A DNA stretch of 64,000 bases from Jeotgalicoccus halotolerans (GCF_003387165.1 NZ_QUMW01000011.1:62001-126000); one strand, 5' to 3'. Positions 51,815 to 58,905 are shown, counted from the stretch's first letter. Notes: generated by a model from the letters alone, not told the origin. Numbers and translations: made by a program.

Positions 51815-52249
51815 ATGAGCGTTTATGTAGCAGAAAAAGAAATCCAGATATTATATGCAGATACTGACATGATGGGTGTTATTTATCACGGCAGCTATAT
51901 TAAATGGCTGGAACTCGGACGCATGCAGCTGATTGAAGATATCGGCTATGATTATTTAAAAATGGAACGGGAAGGATACCTCGCCCCCGTTCATAACGTG
52001 AACATCACTTATGCGAAATCATTAAAATACGGTGACCGCGCATTCGTTCGCACCTGGGTCGAAGAAAACACCGGTGTCCGTACAATTTACGGGTTCGAAA
52101 TCGTAAACGGTGACGGTGAAGTCTGCACGCACGGCACGACCACCCTGATTGTCGTTAAAAAAGTCGACGGCGAATTCCATCCTGTTATGTTTAAACGCGT
52201 TTTCCCCGAATGGCATGCGAAATACGAAGAAATCAAAGTGAAAAAATAA
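51815..52249 (+). CDS. Hotdog-fold acyl-CoA thioesterase (YbgC type)
   Basis: A 144-residue single hotdog domain. YADTDMMGVIYHGSYIKWLELGRMQLIE (about 14-41; Asp18 in the catalytic aspartate position and the histidine of YHGSY) is the 4-hydroxybenzoyl-CoA thioesterase-type motif; strands VHNVNITYAKSLKYGDRAFVRTW and VRTIYGFEIVNGDG complete the fold. It cleaves an acyl-CoA, cytosolic. AGGAGGAATTT is a very strong RBS. Terminator follows. Substrate unknown; normal length. Confidence 0.88.
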   Translation: MSVYVAEKEIQILYADTDMMGVIYHGSYIKWLELGRMQLIEDIGYDYLKMEREGYLAPVHNVNITYAKSLKYGDRAFVRTWVEENTGVRTIYGFEIVNGDGEVCTHGTTTLIVVKKVDGEFHPVMFKRVFPEWHAKYEEIKVKK

Positions 52250-52259
52250 TACTTTTTGT

Positions 52260-52288
52260 AAAACGCGCCGGTCCGGCGCGTTTTTTTT
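52260..52288 (+). terminator. Terminator of the thioesterase gene
   Basis: Stem AAACGCGCCGG/CCGGCGCGTTT with a two-base loop and eight T residues. Confidence 0.92.
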
Positions 52289-52333
52289 GCTAATGATTGG
52301 TTGGGGTGCGAGCTGCCTGGTCAAAGAACTAGA

Positions 52334-52370
52334 CTCTTTGGCTGACTAACAACTTTATCCGGCCAAAGAG
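52334..52370. repeat. Inverted repeat in intergenic region
   Basis: Perfect arms CTCTTTGGC and GCCAAAGAG separated by 19 nt, in the 146-bp gene-free stretch between the thioesterase terminator and the NERD gene. It precedes copy B of the degenerate repeat. Confidence 0.4.
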
Positions 52371-52395
52371 CAATGCTCATTGTCTAACTACCTTC

Positions 52396-52415
52396 TTTAC
52401 TCAGTCAATGAACCA
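52396..52415. repeat. Degenerate intergenic repeat, copy B
   Basis: TTTACTCAGTCAATGAACCA; 16 of 20 bases agree with 7793-7812. Both copies lie between a strong terminator and the end of a minus-strand gene. Confidence 0.4.
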
Positions 52416-52434
52416 AAATTCCTTTATGAATAGC

Positions 52435-53418
52435 TCAAAAGATGTCCGCTTTCCTATCCTTATATCGATATGACGACTCATATTTAGCATAGACTTCTTC
52501 AAAACTTTCATGTTTAAACAAATAATAAGTACGAGCACCATTTACCACACACTCACAATATTTATTCAGCATCCGCTGGGCAGTTCGGTGACTTACAGCA
52601 TAATTAATAAATATCAAAAACTTTTTCTTAGTCATTCTCTCATCCAAAAACAGGGCTCTAAAGTCGCTAATTGCTCTAAGTAGATGTGTTTCTTTCTTTT
52701 CCCGACTCCCGCAATCAAGACATCTCATATAAAAGTGGTTATCTATCATCTCAAAACCCCCGCAATTCCCGCAGTACAATCCTTTACGCACTGAATCAAA
52801 ATTCGCGCTCTTATCAAAAAATGGATTATCAATAATGTGTGAAGACACCGCTTCCGCAATTGGTTCCGCGTACCGGCCGGCGTACTCGTTCGAAAATCTC
52901 TTTAAATAATCACGCAGCTCAGATCTCATCACCAATCTCTCACGCACATCCTGATTATCAAAATTCAGCCGGAAATCTATATGCGGAAAAACAACCTTCC
53001 CCTCTATATCGAAATTTAACCGGTGAATATACTGCAGTTTGAGCGGCTTATTCATAGCGTGTTTCAGCTGCGCCAGGGGATCATCCGGCACCTCAAAGTT
53101 TCCAGCATACCATTTTCCTCTCTCCACACGATAAAAACCCGAGTAGTTTTTTATCTCATTCACTGTTATTCCCGCATCGCTCACAATCGGAGCGTCGTAC
53201 TGCACTATACTGTCCCCGATTCTCAAATAAATATCGCGGAAGACAAATACCGAACTGTGGCCCTCTTCATCAAACACTTCGTCATAAATACGTTCTCCCT
53301 TATAACCGCGCTCCAGCACCAACAATTTTTTCGCATCTTTTTCTTCCAGATAAAAGCGGGAACTGAGTGCTTTGTAAAATGCCAGTTCTTTACTGATTTG
53401 CCGTTCTGATATAATCAT
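52435..53418 (-). CDS. NERD-domain protein with zinc ribbon
   Basis: A 327-residue protein. The nuclease-related domain spans about residues 38-150: GYKGERIYDEVF, DAPIVSDAGITVNEIKNYSGFY (a variant of the D-(x)n-ExK nuclease core) and VVFPHIDF. Residues 216-236 form a zinc ribbon with Cys216, Cys219, Cys233 and Cys236 (CGNC, CLDC). A helical C-terminus (about 245-327) resembles the topology of a winged helix but I do not recognise it. The start is ATG 53418, seven bases after AAGGAGG; the upstream in-frame ATG at 53445 has none. NERD proteins are suspected DNA-processing or defence factors. Function not established. Confidence 0.8.
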   Translation of the reverse strand: MIISERQISKELAFYKALSSRFYLEEKDAKKLLVLERGYKGERIYDEVFDEEGHSSVFVFRDIYLRIGDSIVQYDAPIVSDAGITVNEIKNYSGFYRVERGKWYAGNFEVPDDPLAQLKHAMNKPLKLQYIHRLNFDIEGKVVFPHIDFRLNFDNQDVRERLVMRSELRDYLKRFSNEYAGRYAEPIAEAVSSHIIDNPFFDKSANFDSVRKGLYCGNCGGFEMIDNHFYMRCLDCGSREKKETHLLRAISDFRALFLDERMTKKKFLIFINYAVSHRTAQRMLNKYCECVVNGARTYYLFKHESFEEVYAKYESSYRYKDRKADIF

Positions 53419-53539
53419 TGATTTCCTCCTTAAAAGTCCTCTCATACTATATATAGGGAAAATCAGCGATTTATTTTTATTTCGTACAAGTTATTTTAAT
53501 TTCCTGGATAGATACAAAGAATTCCCAGAAAAATACAAA

Positions 53540-53559
53540 AACCACCGGAAAAGGTGGTT
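53540..53559 (-). terminator. Terminator of the 53.6 kb phosphoesterase gene
   Basis: Stem AACCACC/GGTGGTT with loop GGAAAA, followed on the minus strand by TTTTTGTATTTTT. Confidence 0.8.
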
Positions 53560-53572
53560 GATGGTTCTCTTA

Positions 53573-54391
53573 TCAAATTTCTATAACCTGCAAAGCGTCC
53601 CGCATCTCGTGCACAATATCTTTTGTCCGCCATTCACGTTTATAACCGAGACAGGCACAGATGTAATCCGTACCATTTTCTTCAATCTGATGCCTGAAAT
53701 GAATGTGTCCCATAATGCTGTAGCGGATATCATATTCTTCATAAAAGCGGTCAAAGTCCGATGTGCCGATGAAGGCGTTATAATAATCGAACAGGCGATT
53801 CGGCATCGGCACCCTGAATGCTTTGTGAGTTGCGACATGCGTCATCAGGATAATTTTTTTATCACGGACCGCTTCAAGGTCAGCCCCGGCGTGCTCCGCC
53901 ATCTCTCTGGACACTTCCGGATCAGTCATTCCCCAGTTAATTTTCACTTTATCCTGCCACGTGCCGCCGTAGTATTCCCGCTCGCTTAACCGCTCCAGGG
54001 AAAACCGGTCGCTTGCATACGTATAATCATACCAGGCCGGGTTCATCACGAGTGCCCAGCCGTTGCCAAGATCAATCGGAGAACCTTCTTTAAAGTATTT
54101 CGTCTCTTTAAAAAATTTATATATTTCCCGGGTGCTTTTCGCATCCCCGCTGAAGTTCCAGAAATCGTGATTACCCGGCACGAAATAAATCGTCACACCG
54201 GTCATCTGTTCGAGCTCCTGCATAAAGCGGTAAGAGCGGACATGATCGTTTGAAATGTCACCGGCAATCAGCAGAATATCGAGCGCCTCTCTCGACACTT
54301 CGTTGGCAAGCGTAAGAGAAAAATCTTTCTGTTTCAGCGTTTCACTATTATAACGGTCGATGTGCAAATCTGAAATAACACCAATTTTCAT
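53573..54391 (-). CDS. Cytosolic metallophosphoesterase
   Basis: A 272-residue calcineurin-like phosphoesterase with all five motifs: SDLHID (7-12), AGDISND (about 43), PGNHDFWNFS (about 75), a THVATH histidine pair (about 180) and MGHIHFRHQ (about 228). No signal peptide or membrane segment, so it is cytosolic. Two-metal hydrolysis of a phosphoester or phosphodiester is expected. Its relatives are commonly annotated as YmdB/PhoD-like or just metallophosphatases; substrate unknown. Separated from the small lipoprotein gene by two hairpins. Confidence 0.86.
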   Translation of the reverse strand: MKIGVISDLHIDRYNSETLKQKDFSLTLANEVSREALDILLIAGDISNDHVRSYRFMQELEQMTGVTIYFVPGNHDFWNFSGDAKSTREIYKFFKETKYFKEGSPIDLGNGWALVMNPAWYDYTYASDRFSLERLSEREYYGGTWQDKVKINWGMTDPEVSREMAEHAGADLEAVRDKKIILMTHVATHKAFRVPMPNRLFDYYNAFIGTSDFDRFYEEYDIRYSIMGHIHFRHQIEENGTDYICACLGYKREWRTKDIVHEMRDALQVIEI

Positions 54392-54454
54392 TACTTTTTC
54401 GCTCCCGCATCAGTTTATTGATTCAATGCTACCACAACTTTTATCCTGTATAAA

Positions 54455-54491
54455 AAATACCGCCTGCCGCTTCTCTATAAAGGCAGTATTT
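54455..54491 (-). terminator. Hairpin upstream of the phosphoesterase gene
   Basis: Stem AAATAC.GCCT/AGGC.GTATTT with a 15-nt loop. It has T-rich sequence on the minus-strand 3-prime side (TTTTTTAT), consistent with a second terminator of the small lipoprotein transcript. Confidence 0.5.
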
Positions 54492-54523
54492 ATAATTTTT
54501 TGATAAATACACTAAATCATAAA

Positions 54524-54549
54524 AAGTGCCGCCTGAAACGGCAGCACTT
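54524..54549 (-). terminator. Terminator of the 60-residue lipoprotein gene
   Basis: Stem AAGTGC.GCC/GGC.GCACTT, loop TGAAAC, then TTTTT on the minus strand. Confidence 0.8.
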
Positions 54550-54558
54550 CTTCATTCC

Positions 54559-54741
54559 CTAGTCGTCTTCTTCAGTTCCAGCATCTTCAATTTCATTTTC
54601 TTCTTCGTCATCATCCGAATCATCAAGTGCGTCTTCTTCGACTTCGTTCTCATCTACCTCTGTTTCATCGACACCCGTGTCGCTGCACGCCGCGAGTGCA
54701 AGCACACCGATCAGCGTTGTCACCACTGTCAATTTCTTCAT
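54559..54741 (-). CDS. Small acidic lipoprotein A
   Basis: A 60-residue lipoprotein: MKKLTVVTTLIGVLALAAC, with the lipidated cysteine at residue 19, followed by a tail of almost only Asp, Glu, Thr, Val and Ser (DETEVDENEVEEDALDDSDD). The ATG at 54741 gives a normal MKK start; an in-frame GTG four codons earlier (54753) is adjacent to AAGGAGA and is the alternative. It is paralogous in layout to the next small lipoprotein (54859-55035) with which it forms a tandem pair. A GTTAAA-N12-GGGTAT box lies upstream. Role unknown; perhaps a surface charge or metal-buffering element. Confidence 0.72.
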   Translation of the reverse strand: MKKLTVVTTLIGVLALAACSDTGVDETEVDENEVEEDALDDSDDDEEENEIEDAGTEEDD

Positions 54742-54779
54742 GTAGCCAGTCACTCTCCTTAAGTCAGATTAATATTTAT

Positions 54780-54803
54780 ATACCCCTGATTTGATAATTT
54801 AAC
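54780..54803 (-). promoter_or_regulatory. Predicted sigma-B promoter of small lipoprotein A
   Basis: Minus strand GTTAAA (54803-54798), 12-nt spacer, GGGTAT (54785-54780), 38 bp before the ATG. The spacer is at the short end of the allowed range. Confidence 0.5.
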
Positions 54804-54819
54804 ACCGCATAGAATAAAA

Positions 54820-54847
54820 AATGCCGCCGAATTTAACCGGCAGCATT
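54820..54847 (-). terminator. Terminator of small lipoprotein B
   Basis: Stem AATGC.GCCG/CGGC.GCATT with an eight-base loop, followed on the minus strand by TTTTTATT. Confidence 0.75.
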
Positions 54848-54858
54848 CTAAATGATTT

Positions 54859-55035
54859 TTAAGCTCCATCGTCTTCTGATTCGGTATCTTCTGTATCTGT
54901 TTCAGTCTCTGTACTTTCTGTTTCTGTTCCTTCAGTGCCGGTTTCTTCTGTCTCTGTTCCTTCTTCAGTGTCTCCGCCGCACGCTGCCAATGCTAATACT
55001 CCGACTAAAGATCCGATTGTTAAAAGTTTCTTCAT
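54859..55035 (-). CDS. Small acidic lipoprotein B
   Basis: A 58-residue lipoprotein: MKKLLTIGSLVGVLALAAC, lipidated cysteine at residue 19, then GGDTEEGTETEETGTEG and a run of Thr/Glu dipeptides ending SEDDGA. The leader is closely similar to that of lipoprotein A, whereas the tails differ in composition (TE repeats against D/E blocks), suggesting an old duplication with rapid tail drift. AAGGAG is 12 bases upstream of the ATG. Too short for most gene finders; the lipobox and the identical leader pattern in two tandem genes argue it is real. Confidence 0.72.
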   Translation of the reverse strand: MKKLLTIGSLVGVLALAACGGDTEEGTETEETGTEGTETESTETETDTEDTESEDDGA

Positions 55036-55177
55036 TATGATTTCCAGCTCCTTAAAAGTAAGATAGTATTCAGACTGATTCCTGGTGTTAAATCTACATT
55101 ACCTCAAAGAAAAACTGACTTATACATTATTTACCGACCTTTAACAATTTTGAAAACTTATTAATAATTATAATCGT

Positions 55178-55858
55178 TTATAAACCCACTTTAATCGGCC
55201 ATTCTTCTTGGTTTTCACACATATCCCAAAACATATACTCATAGAGACTGGTTTTCACGACGATCTCTTCAAGCAGAGCCAGTTCACGTTCAGGTTTTCC
55301 TTCAGCGAGCTTATTCAAGAGGGTCATTGCCGTACCGTTTAAACTGGTGAAATCTTCACCGGAATATGTTTCTACCCACTGCTTGTACGGATTGTTTTCC
55401 TGCTCCGGATATTTATCCGACAGAGACCTGCCGATGTAATTGTAGCTCCAGGCGCAGGCGAGAAGACATGCAGCAACAGCCGCCGCATCTCCCCGCTGCG
55501 CGTGGTTCAGCATGTAGCTCGTGTAAGCAGTGTTCACTGCAGATGCTTCGGTCAGAAGAAGTTCCTCTTCTAAAATACCAAACTCCGCAGCATAACCTCT
55601 GTGCAGCTCCATTTCTCCGAAGAGCGTGCCATGCAGCATTTCAGAAAACATACTCATCGTTTTTAGGTCCGGCGATTTCTCCGCCCCGATCGCCATCAGC
55701 CGTGAATATTCAACAAGATATACATAATCCTGTTTCAGCCAGTGCTGAAATTTCCCCTGATCGAGCGTTCCGTCCCCTAAACCGGTCACAAACGGATGTT
55801 CAAGATACCCGTTCCAAATACTCTCCACGCTGTCCCATAATCTGTCTGTAAACTTCAT
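55178..55858 (-). CDS. tenA: Aminopyrimidine aminohydrolase TenA (thiaminase II)
   Basis: A 226-residue TenA protein. Catalytic residues correspond to the characterised enzyme: Asp44 (QDYVYL), Cys135 (LLACAWSYNYIG) and Glu207 (SLYEYMFWDM), and Tyr-rich helices line the pocket. It hydrolyses formylaminopyrimidine and related thiamine breakdown products, recovering the pyrimidine for thiamine synthesis. It is controlled by a TPP riboswitch immediately upstream (55893-56036). Unlike in staphylococci with tenA-thiD-thiM-thiE, no further thiamine gene follows here, so it is a stand-alone salvage unit. Confidence 0.93.
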   Translation of the reverse strand: MKFTDRLWDSVESIWNGYLEHPFVTGLGDGTLDQGKFQHWLKQDYVYLVEYSRLMAIGAEKSPDLKTMSMFSEMLHGTLFGEMELHRGYAAEFGILEEELLLTEASAVNTAYTSYMLNHAQRGDAAAVAACLLACAWSYNYIGRSLSDKYPEQENNPYKQWVETYSGEDFTSLNGTAMTLLNKLAEGKPERELALLEEIVVKTSLYEYMFWDMCENQEEWPIKVGL

Positions 55859-55892
55859 TTCTTTATCTCCTTTGTATTTCGGCCAAAGACGA

Positions 55893-55923
55893 TAAAAACC
55901 CGAACCTTATGAGAGGCCCGGGT
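55893..55923 (-). terminator. Terminator stem of the tenA riboswitch
   Basis: ACCCGAACC/GGCCCGGGT paired with G-U contacts, loop TTATGAGA, running on the minus strand into TTTTTATC. It lies between the TPP aptamer and the tenA RBS and is the expected expression platform: ligand binding permits this hairpin and stops transcription. Confidence 0.85.
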
Positions 55924-55959
55924 CAAAAAATATACAGTCTTCCGCGTATATATCGACAC

Positions 55960-56036
55960 AGACTTCCCTGCGCAGGTCCTAACCTACAGGTTCAAAGGGT
56001 CGAAATTATCTCTCAGCACATCAGTGCGCCCCCAGC
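55960..56036 (-). promoter_or_regulatory. TPP (THI-element) riboswitch aptamer
   Basis: Minus-strand sequence contains the universally conserved blocks in order: GGGGGCGC, CTGAGAGATAA, ACCCTTTGAACCTG and GGACCTGCGCAGGGAAG (P1 to P5 elements). This is the classical TPP aptamer, here ahead of tenA. It senses thiamine pyrophosphate directly in the nascent RNA. Confidence 0.94.
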
Positions 56037-56071
56037 CGTTTATATTTGCTTTACAATTCCACTGTACTACA

Positions 56072-56096
56072 GTTTAAAAAATATTGCTCCGGGAAT
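56072..56096 (+). promoter_or_regulatory. Predicted sigma-B promoter of the copper-storage-like gene
   Basis: GTTTAA (56072-56077), 13-nt spacer, GGGAAT (56091-56096), 37 bp before the ATG. The -35 is perfect and GGGAAT matches the GGGWAW form of the staphylococcal -10. Confidence 0.72.
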
Positions 56097-56133
56097 TAAT
56101 AAATTGTATGAATCTTTTAAGGAGGAATTATAT

Positions 56134-56460
56134 ATGACTCACGAACAGAATCAACAGCTGCTTAAGACTCTGCACGAATGTATGGAAGCGTGCAATCATT
56201 GTTTCGACGCTTGCTTAAAAGAAGATGATGTAAAAATGATGGCGGACTGTATCAGAACAGACCGTGAATGTGCAGATATGTGCGCATTTTTAGAACAGGC
56301 CGTCACAAGAGATTCGCCTTTCGTTAAAGAACTTGCTGGCGTTTGTGCCACGATCTGCGAAGCGTGCGGCAAGGAATGCCAAAAGCATGACCACGATCAC
56401 TGCCAGGAATGCGCTAAAGCCTGCTTTGAATGTGCGGAAGCATGCAGGGCAGCAGCGTAA
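56134..56460 (+). CDS. Four-helix-bundle copper-binding protein (Csp/DUF326 type)
   Basis: A 108-residue helical protein with 16 cysteines in a regular CxxxC spacing along four helices: Cys16/20/23/27, 39/46/50, 71/75/78/82 and 90/93/97/100/104, with a HDHDH stretch at 85-89. This is the copper-storage-protein (Csp)/DUF326 pattern, in which the bundle interior is lined with thiols holding many Cu(I) ions. Start 56134 follows AAGGAGG by eight bases. Without signal peptide, it is cytosolic and would buffer copper alongside the CopA exporter. Likely sigma-B driven. Confidence 0.88.
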   Translation: MTHEQNQQLLKTLHECMEACNHCFDACLKEDDVKMMADCIRTDRECADMCAFLEQAVTRDSPFVKELAGVCATICEACGKECQKHDHDHCQECAKACFECAEACRAAA

Positions 56461-56469
56461 AAGAAAGAA

Positions 56470-56503
56470 AAAGACATGCAGAAATTTCTGCATGTCTTTT
56501 TTT
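56470..56503 (+). terminator. Terminator of the copper-storage-like gene
   Basis: Stem AAAGACATGCAGA/TCTGCATGTCTTT with AAT loop and a seven-T tail. Confidence 0.92.
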
Positions 56504-56698
56504 ATGTACGGACGGTCCTAAAGGCAAAACTTTACGTCCGGAAGTTTTTGGGAAATCCCCGTCGAAATCAGGTCATCAGCACAATTGTGTTTCGTGTCCA
56601 GCATCCCGATTCTTAAAACGTAATCAGATAAATAAACTGTAAATTGTAATCCATCAAATTATCATATAAGAAAGGAACCTGATTTCTGCCGAAAATTT
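56504..56698. other. Gene-free stretch with one weak hairpin
   Basis: No coding signal. A short hairpin CGGACG/CGTCCG (about 56510-56541) is present, and AGGTCATCAGCACAATTG follows. No riboswitch, tRNA or promoter pattern is recognisable. It lies between the terminator of the copper-binding gene and the end of a minus-strand gene. Confidence 0.5.
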
Positions 56699-57220
56699 TT
56701 ATATCGTTTTGAGTTTTACTTCAATTATTTCCGTACTATTGAACTTATCAATCAGCATGGATTTACGGTTTACCTTCACTTCAAGCGCCTCAATATATTC
56801 GAGTACTTTTTTTTCATTAATGATACCTTCTTCAACAATACCGACACCGGCGACAGTTTTAATACGTTCACGATGGTAGCCGAAAGCCGTATTATTCTGG
56901 AGATTATTGACGATATCCCGTTCCAGTTTCAGTGATTCCAGCACTTCGGATGCGGTATATTCAGCATCATCAACCGTAAGCTTCCCTGTTGTATTCTTAT
57001 GATGAACAGCAGCTTTCAGCGTAATAATATCGTGTTTCAGCTGTTCAATCTTTTTAAGAGAATCTATTACATCCGCCACCTTGCCGTCATTTACGATACT
57101 TTCGTTATTCACGGCGACCGGCACGCGGTATTCAGTATCAAATTTCGCATATTCCTTATTAAGCTGATTACGGAGAGTGCTGACTGTAAAAATTGCTTCC
57201 TGCAAAGTGAGTTCTGTCAT
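56699..57220 (-). CDS. Conserved hypothetical coiled-coil protein
   Basis: A 173-residue protein starting MTELTLQEAIFTVSTLRNQLNKEY, largely helical and rich in Lys, Glu and Ile. Long amphipathic helices about 44-75 and 83-112 would form a coiled coil, and the C-terminal part (IEALEVKVNRKSMLIDKFNSTEI) is helical too. No cysteines or catalytic motifs visible. ATG 57220 lies after ATGGAGG with good spacing. It follows the beta-lactamase-fold gene by 24 bp on the same strand, so the two form an operon. No family name can be given with confidence. Confidence 0.7.
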   Translation of the reverse strand: MTELTLQEAIFTVSTLRNQLNKEYAKFDTEYRVPVAVNNESIVNDGKVADVIDSLKKIEQLKHDIITLKAAVHHKNTTGKLTVDDAEYTASEVLESLKLERDIVNNLQNNTAFGYHRERIKTVAGVGIVEEGIINEKKVLEYIEALEVKVNRKSMLIDKFNSTEIIEVKLKTI

Positions 57221-57244
57221 AAGTGCCTCCATGGTTTCTAAAAT

Positions 57245-58018
57245 TTAACTCATATACTTCTTAAATATTTTACCCATTTCATTCAGGAAATATTTGCCTT
57301 CCTGATTCGTCGGCCAGTTGTCTGAGAAAATAGAGAATACCAGCTGTTTACCGTTCAGCTGAATCATGCCGAATTCATGCTCGAGCGCTGTCACAGACCC
57401 TGTTTTCGAGGCGATAAACTCCGCCTCATGGTCTTCATCGATATTAAAAAAACCGCCGGTTCTGTCATTAATCTGCTGTTTTTTCATGACATTAAAGAAG
57501 TTCTGTCTGATGTCTTCCGGGAGCACATCGTTTTCCTGAATTACGTACTGCATGGACGTAAACATATCAGCGGCTGACGTTGCATTGCGCTTTCCTTCAT
57601 TAATACCCCTCGTATCGTAGTAATTGCGCGCGAGCGTCGTGTCGTGGAGACCGAGTGCCGTAAACCCTTCGTTAATCCGGTCGATGCCGATATTATCGAT
57701 GAGCATGTTTGATGCGGTATTATCAGAAATAATAATCGCAAGCACAATCGTATCCCATAAAGTTAGGCGCTTAACGCTCTCAAGCGTATGAAGCACGCCG
57801 CAGCCTCCGACTTTCTTACCCACTGTAAGCGAAATGTCTTCGTAATTATGAAAATGCTGCTGCAGATTAATCAGCGCGATCGGCACTTTTATCGTGCTGG
57901 CTGAAGGATACACTGCATGTTCCCTATGTACATATATCTGATTATCAAATTCAATCTTATAAGAAATATCTTTTGTCGGCTGACGTTCAATCAGCGTCTG
58001 GATTTCATCTTTAAACAT
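57245..58018 (-). CDS. Class A beta-lactamase-fold serine hydrolase, cytosolic
   Basis: A 257-residue protein with the penicillin-recognising fold: SxxK at Ser41-Lys44 (YPSASTIKVP), SDN at 98-100 (IIISDNTASNMLI) and KTG at 205-207 (ASKTGSVT). There is no signal peptide. The omega-loop region of true class A beta-lactamases should contain ExxxN; here it reads NEGKRNATSAADM (about 140-152), lacking a clear Glu166 equivalent, so penicillin hydrolysis is unlikely. Similar serine hydrolases are seen in many Firmicutes and may be esterases or peptidases. In an operon with the following helical protein. Confidence 0.85.
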   Translation of the reverse strand: MFKDEIQTLIERQPTKDISYKIEFDNQIYVHREHAVYPSASTIKVPIALINLQQHFHNYEDISLTVGKKVGGCGVLHTLESVKRLTLWDTIVLAIIISDNTASNMLIDNIGIDRINEGFTALGLHDTTLARNYYDTRGINEGKRNATSAADMFTSMQYVIQENDVLPEDIRQNFFNVMKKQQINDRTGGFFNIDEDHEAEFIASKTGSVTALEHEFGMIQLNGKQLVFSIFSDNWPTNQEGKYFLNEMGKIFKKYMS

Positions 58019-58071
58019 CTGGTCATCCCCTTTGCCTGTGTTTAAATAAAGAATATCATAACATGCTGACG

Positions 58072-58097
58072 GTTTGCACTTAGTCTATACGGGGAAT
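58072..58097 (+). promoter_or_regulatory. Predicted sigma-B promoter of the YsnF-like gene
   Basis: GTTTGC, 14-nt spacer, GGGAAT (58092-58097), 38 bp before the ATG. The gene product is a general-stress-type protein, consistent with sigma-B control. Confidence 0.65.
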
Positions 58098-58135
58098 AAA
58101 GGAATAATTACTTATAACGATGGAGGTCTGGCATT

Positions 58136-58867
58136 ATGGGGCAAATTGAACTGATTGCGAATAAAGAACATTTACATGAAAGACTGGAGCATTATACAAG
58201 GACGGGAACACCTGAACATAAACTGACAGTCGTATCGACCCGAGGCTATGGAGATTTTCTGACGGATTATCCGGATGTAAACGAACGGATGACCGGCGCC
58301 GAAAGTATCGAAGAACTGCTCGCACAGCTCGACGGCAGCCAGCGTCTGACCATGACGAATGCAGACCGCGACAACTACACGAACGCTCTGAATAATGGAG
58401 AACTTCTTTTATATATTGATGAATCCGGTTTTGAAACACCGCAAAATGAAGAAACGATGGAGCTTCGCGAAGAAAGGCTTGCTGTAAGTAAAGAAAAAGT
58501 TCAAACAGGAGAAGTTGTCGTTGAAAAATATACGGATTCGAAGGTTGAAGAATTTGATGTGCCGGTGAATATGGATAATGTCACTGTAGAACGCCGTCCA
58601 GTCGAAGGCGAACCGCTGTTTGAGACCTATAATAATACAGAAGACGGCGATGACGATCTTGGCATCATCAGAATTCCGGTGACAAAAGAACGGCTCAGGG
58701 TGATTAAAGAACACGTTGTTACTGAAGAAATTGTAATTACAAAAGAAGTCGTTGAGAAAATGGAACATGTGTCGGGTACAGTGAAACATGATGATATCAG
58801 GGTGAGTGAAGTTAAAAATGAAGATGCTGATGTCAGAGAAGTAAAGAATATAGATATTGATAAATAA
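58136..58867 (+). CDS. YsnF/AvaK-like stress protein (GSP17M + DUF2382)
   Basis: A 243-residue protein of two domains. The N-terminal part (about 1-75: IELIANKEHLHERLEHYTRTG and LTVVSTRGYGDFL) resembles the Gsp17M-type stress domain, and residues about 95-235 are a DUF2382 domain with LREERLAVSKEKVQTGEVVVEKY and the tandem strand PVTKERLRVIKEHVVTEEIVITKEVVEK. Family members are induced by general stress, and the B. subtilis relative YsnF is sigma-B dependent. Predicted beta-rich and cytosolic. Molecular role unknown. Terminator behind. Confidence 0.85.
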   Translation: MGQIELIANKEHLHERLEHYTRTGTPEHKLTVVSTRGYGDFLTDYPDVNERMTGAESIEELLAQLDGSQRLTMTNADRDNYTNALNNGELLLYIDESGFETPQNEETMELREERLAVSKEKVQTGEVVVEKYTDSKVEEFDVPVNMDNVTVERRPVEGEPLFETYNNTEDGDDDLGIIRIPVTKERLRVIKEHVVTEEIVITKEVVEKMEHVSGTVKHDDIRVSEVKNEDADVREVKNIDIDK

Positions 58868-58900
58868 GAAAAGCCAGTCCGGATTTGGACTGGCTTTTCT
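58867..58900. terminator. Bidirectional terminator after the YsnF-like gene
   Basis: Perfect stem AGAAAAGCCAGTCC/GGACTGGCTTTTCT with a GGATTT-type loop between convergent genes. Confidence 0.92.
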
Positions 58901-58905
58901 GCATA

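Noticed and set aside
54852..55040. A plus-strand frame of 62 Leu-rich residues opposite small lipoprotein B
   Set aside because: It is the complement of Thr/Glu repeat codons, has no RBS and no signal peptide; the minus-strand lipoprotein reading has a proper leader and lipobox.
55909..56133. A 75-codon upstream extension of the copper-storage-like gene
   Set aside because: The extension translates the complement of the tenA terminator and TPP aptamer, has no RBS and shows no protein-like composition; the ATG at 56134 has a perfect RBS.
56504..56698. A possible small RNA or riboswitch in the gene-free stretch
   Set aside because: Only one 6-bp stem is present and no known consensus could be matched; too weak to call.
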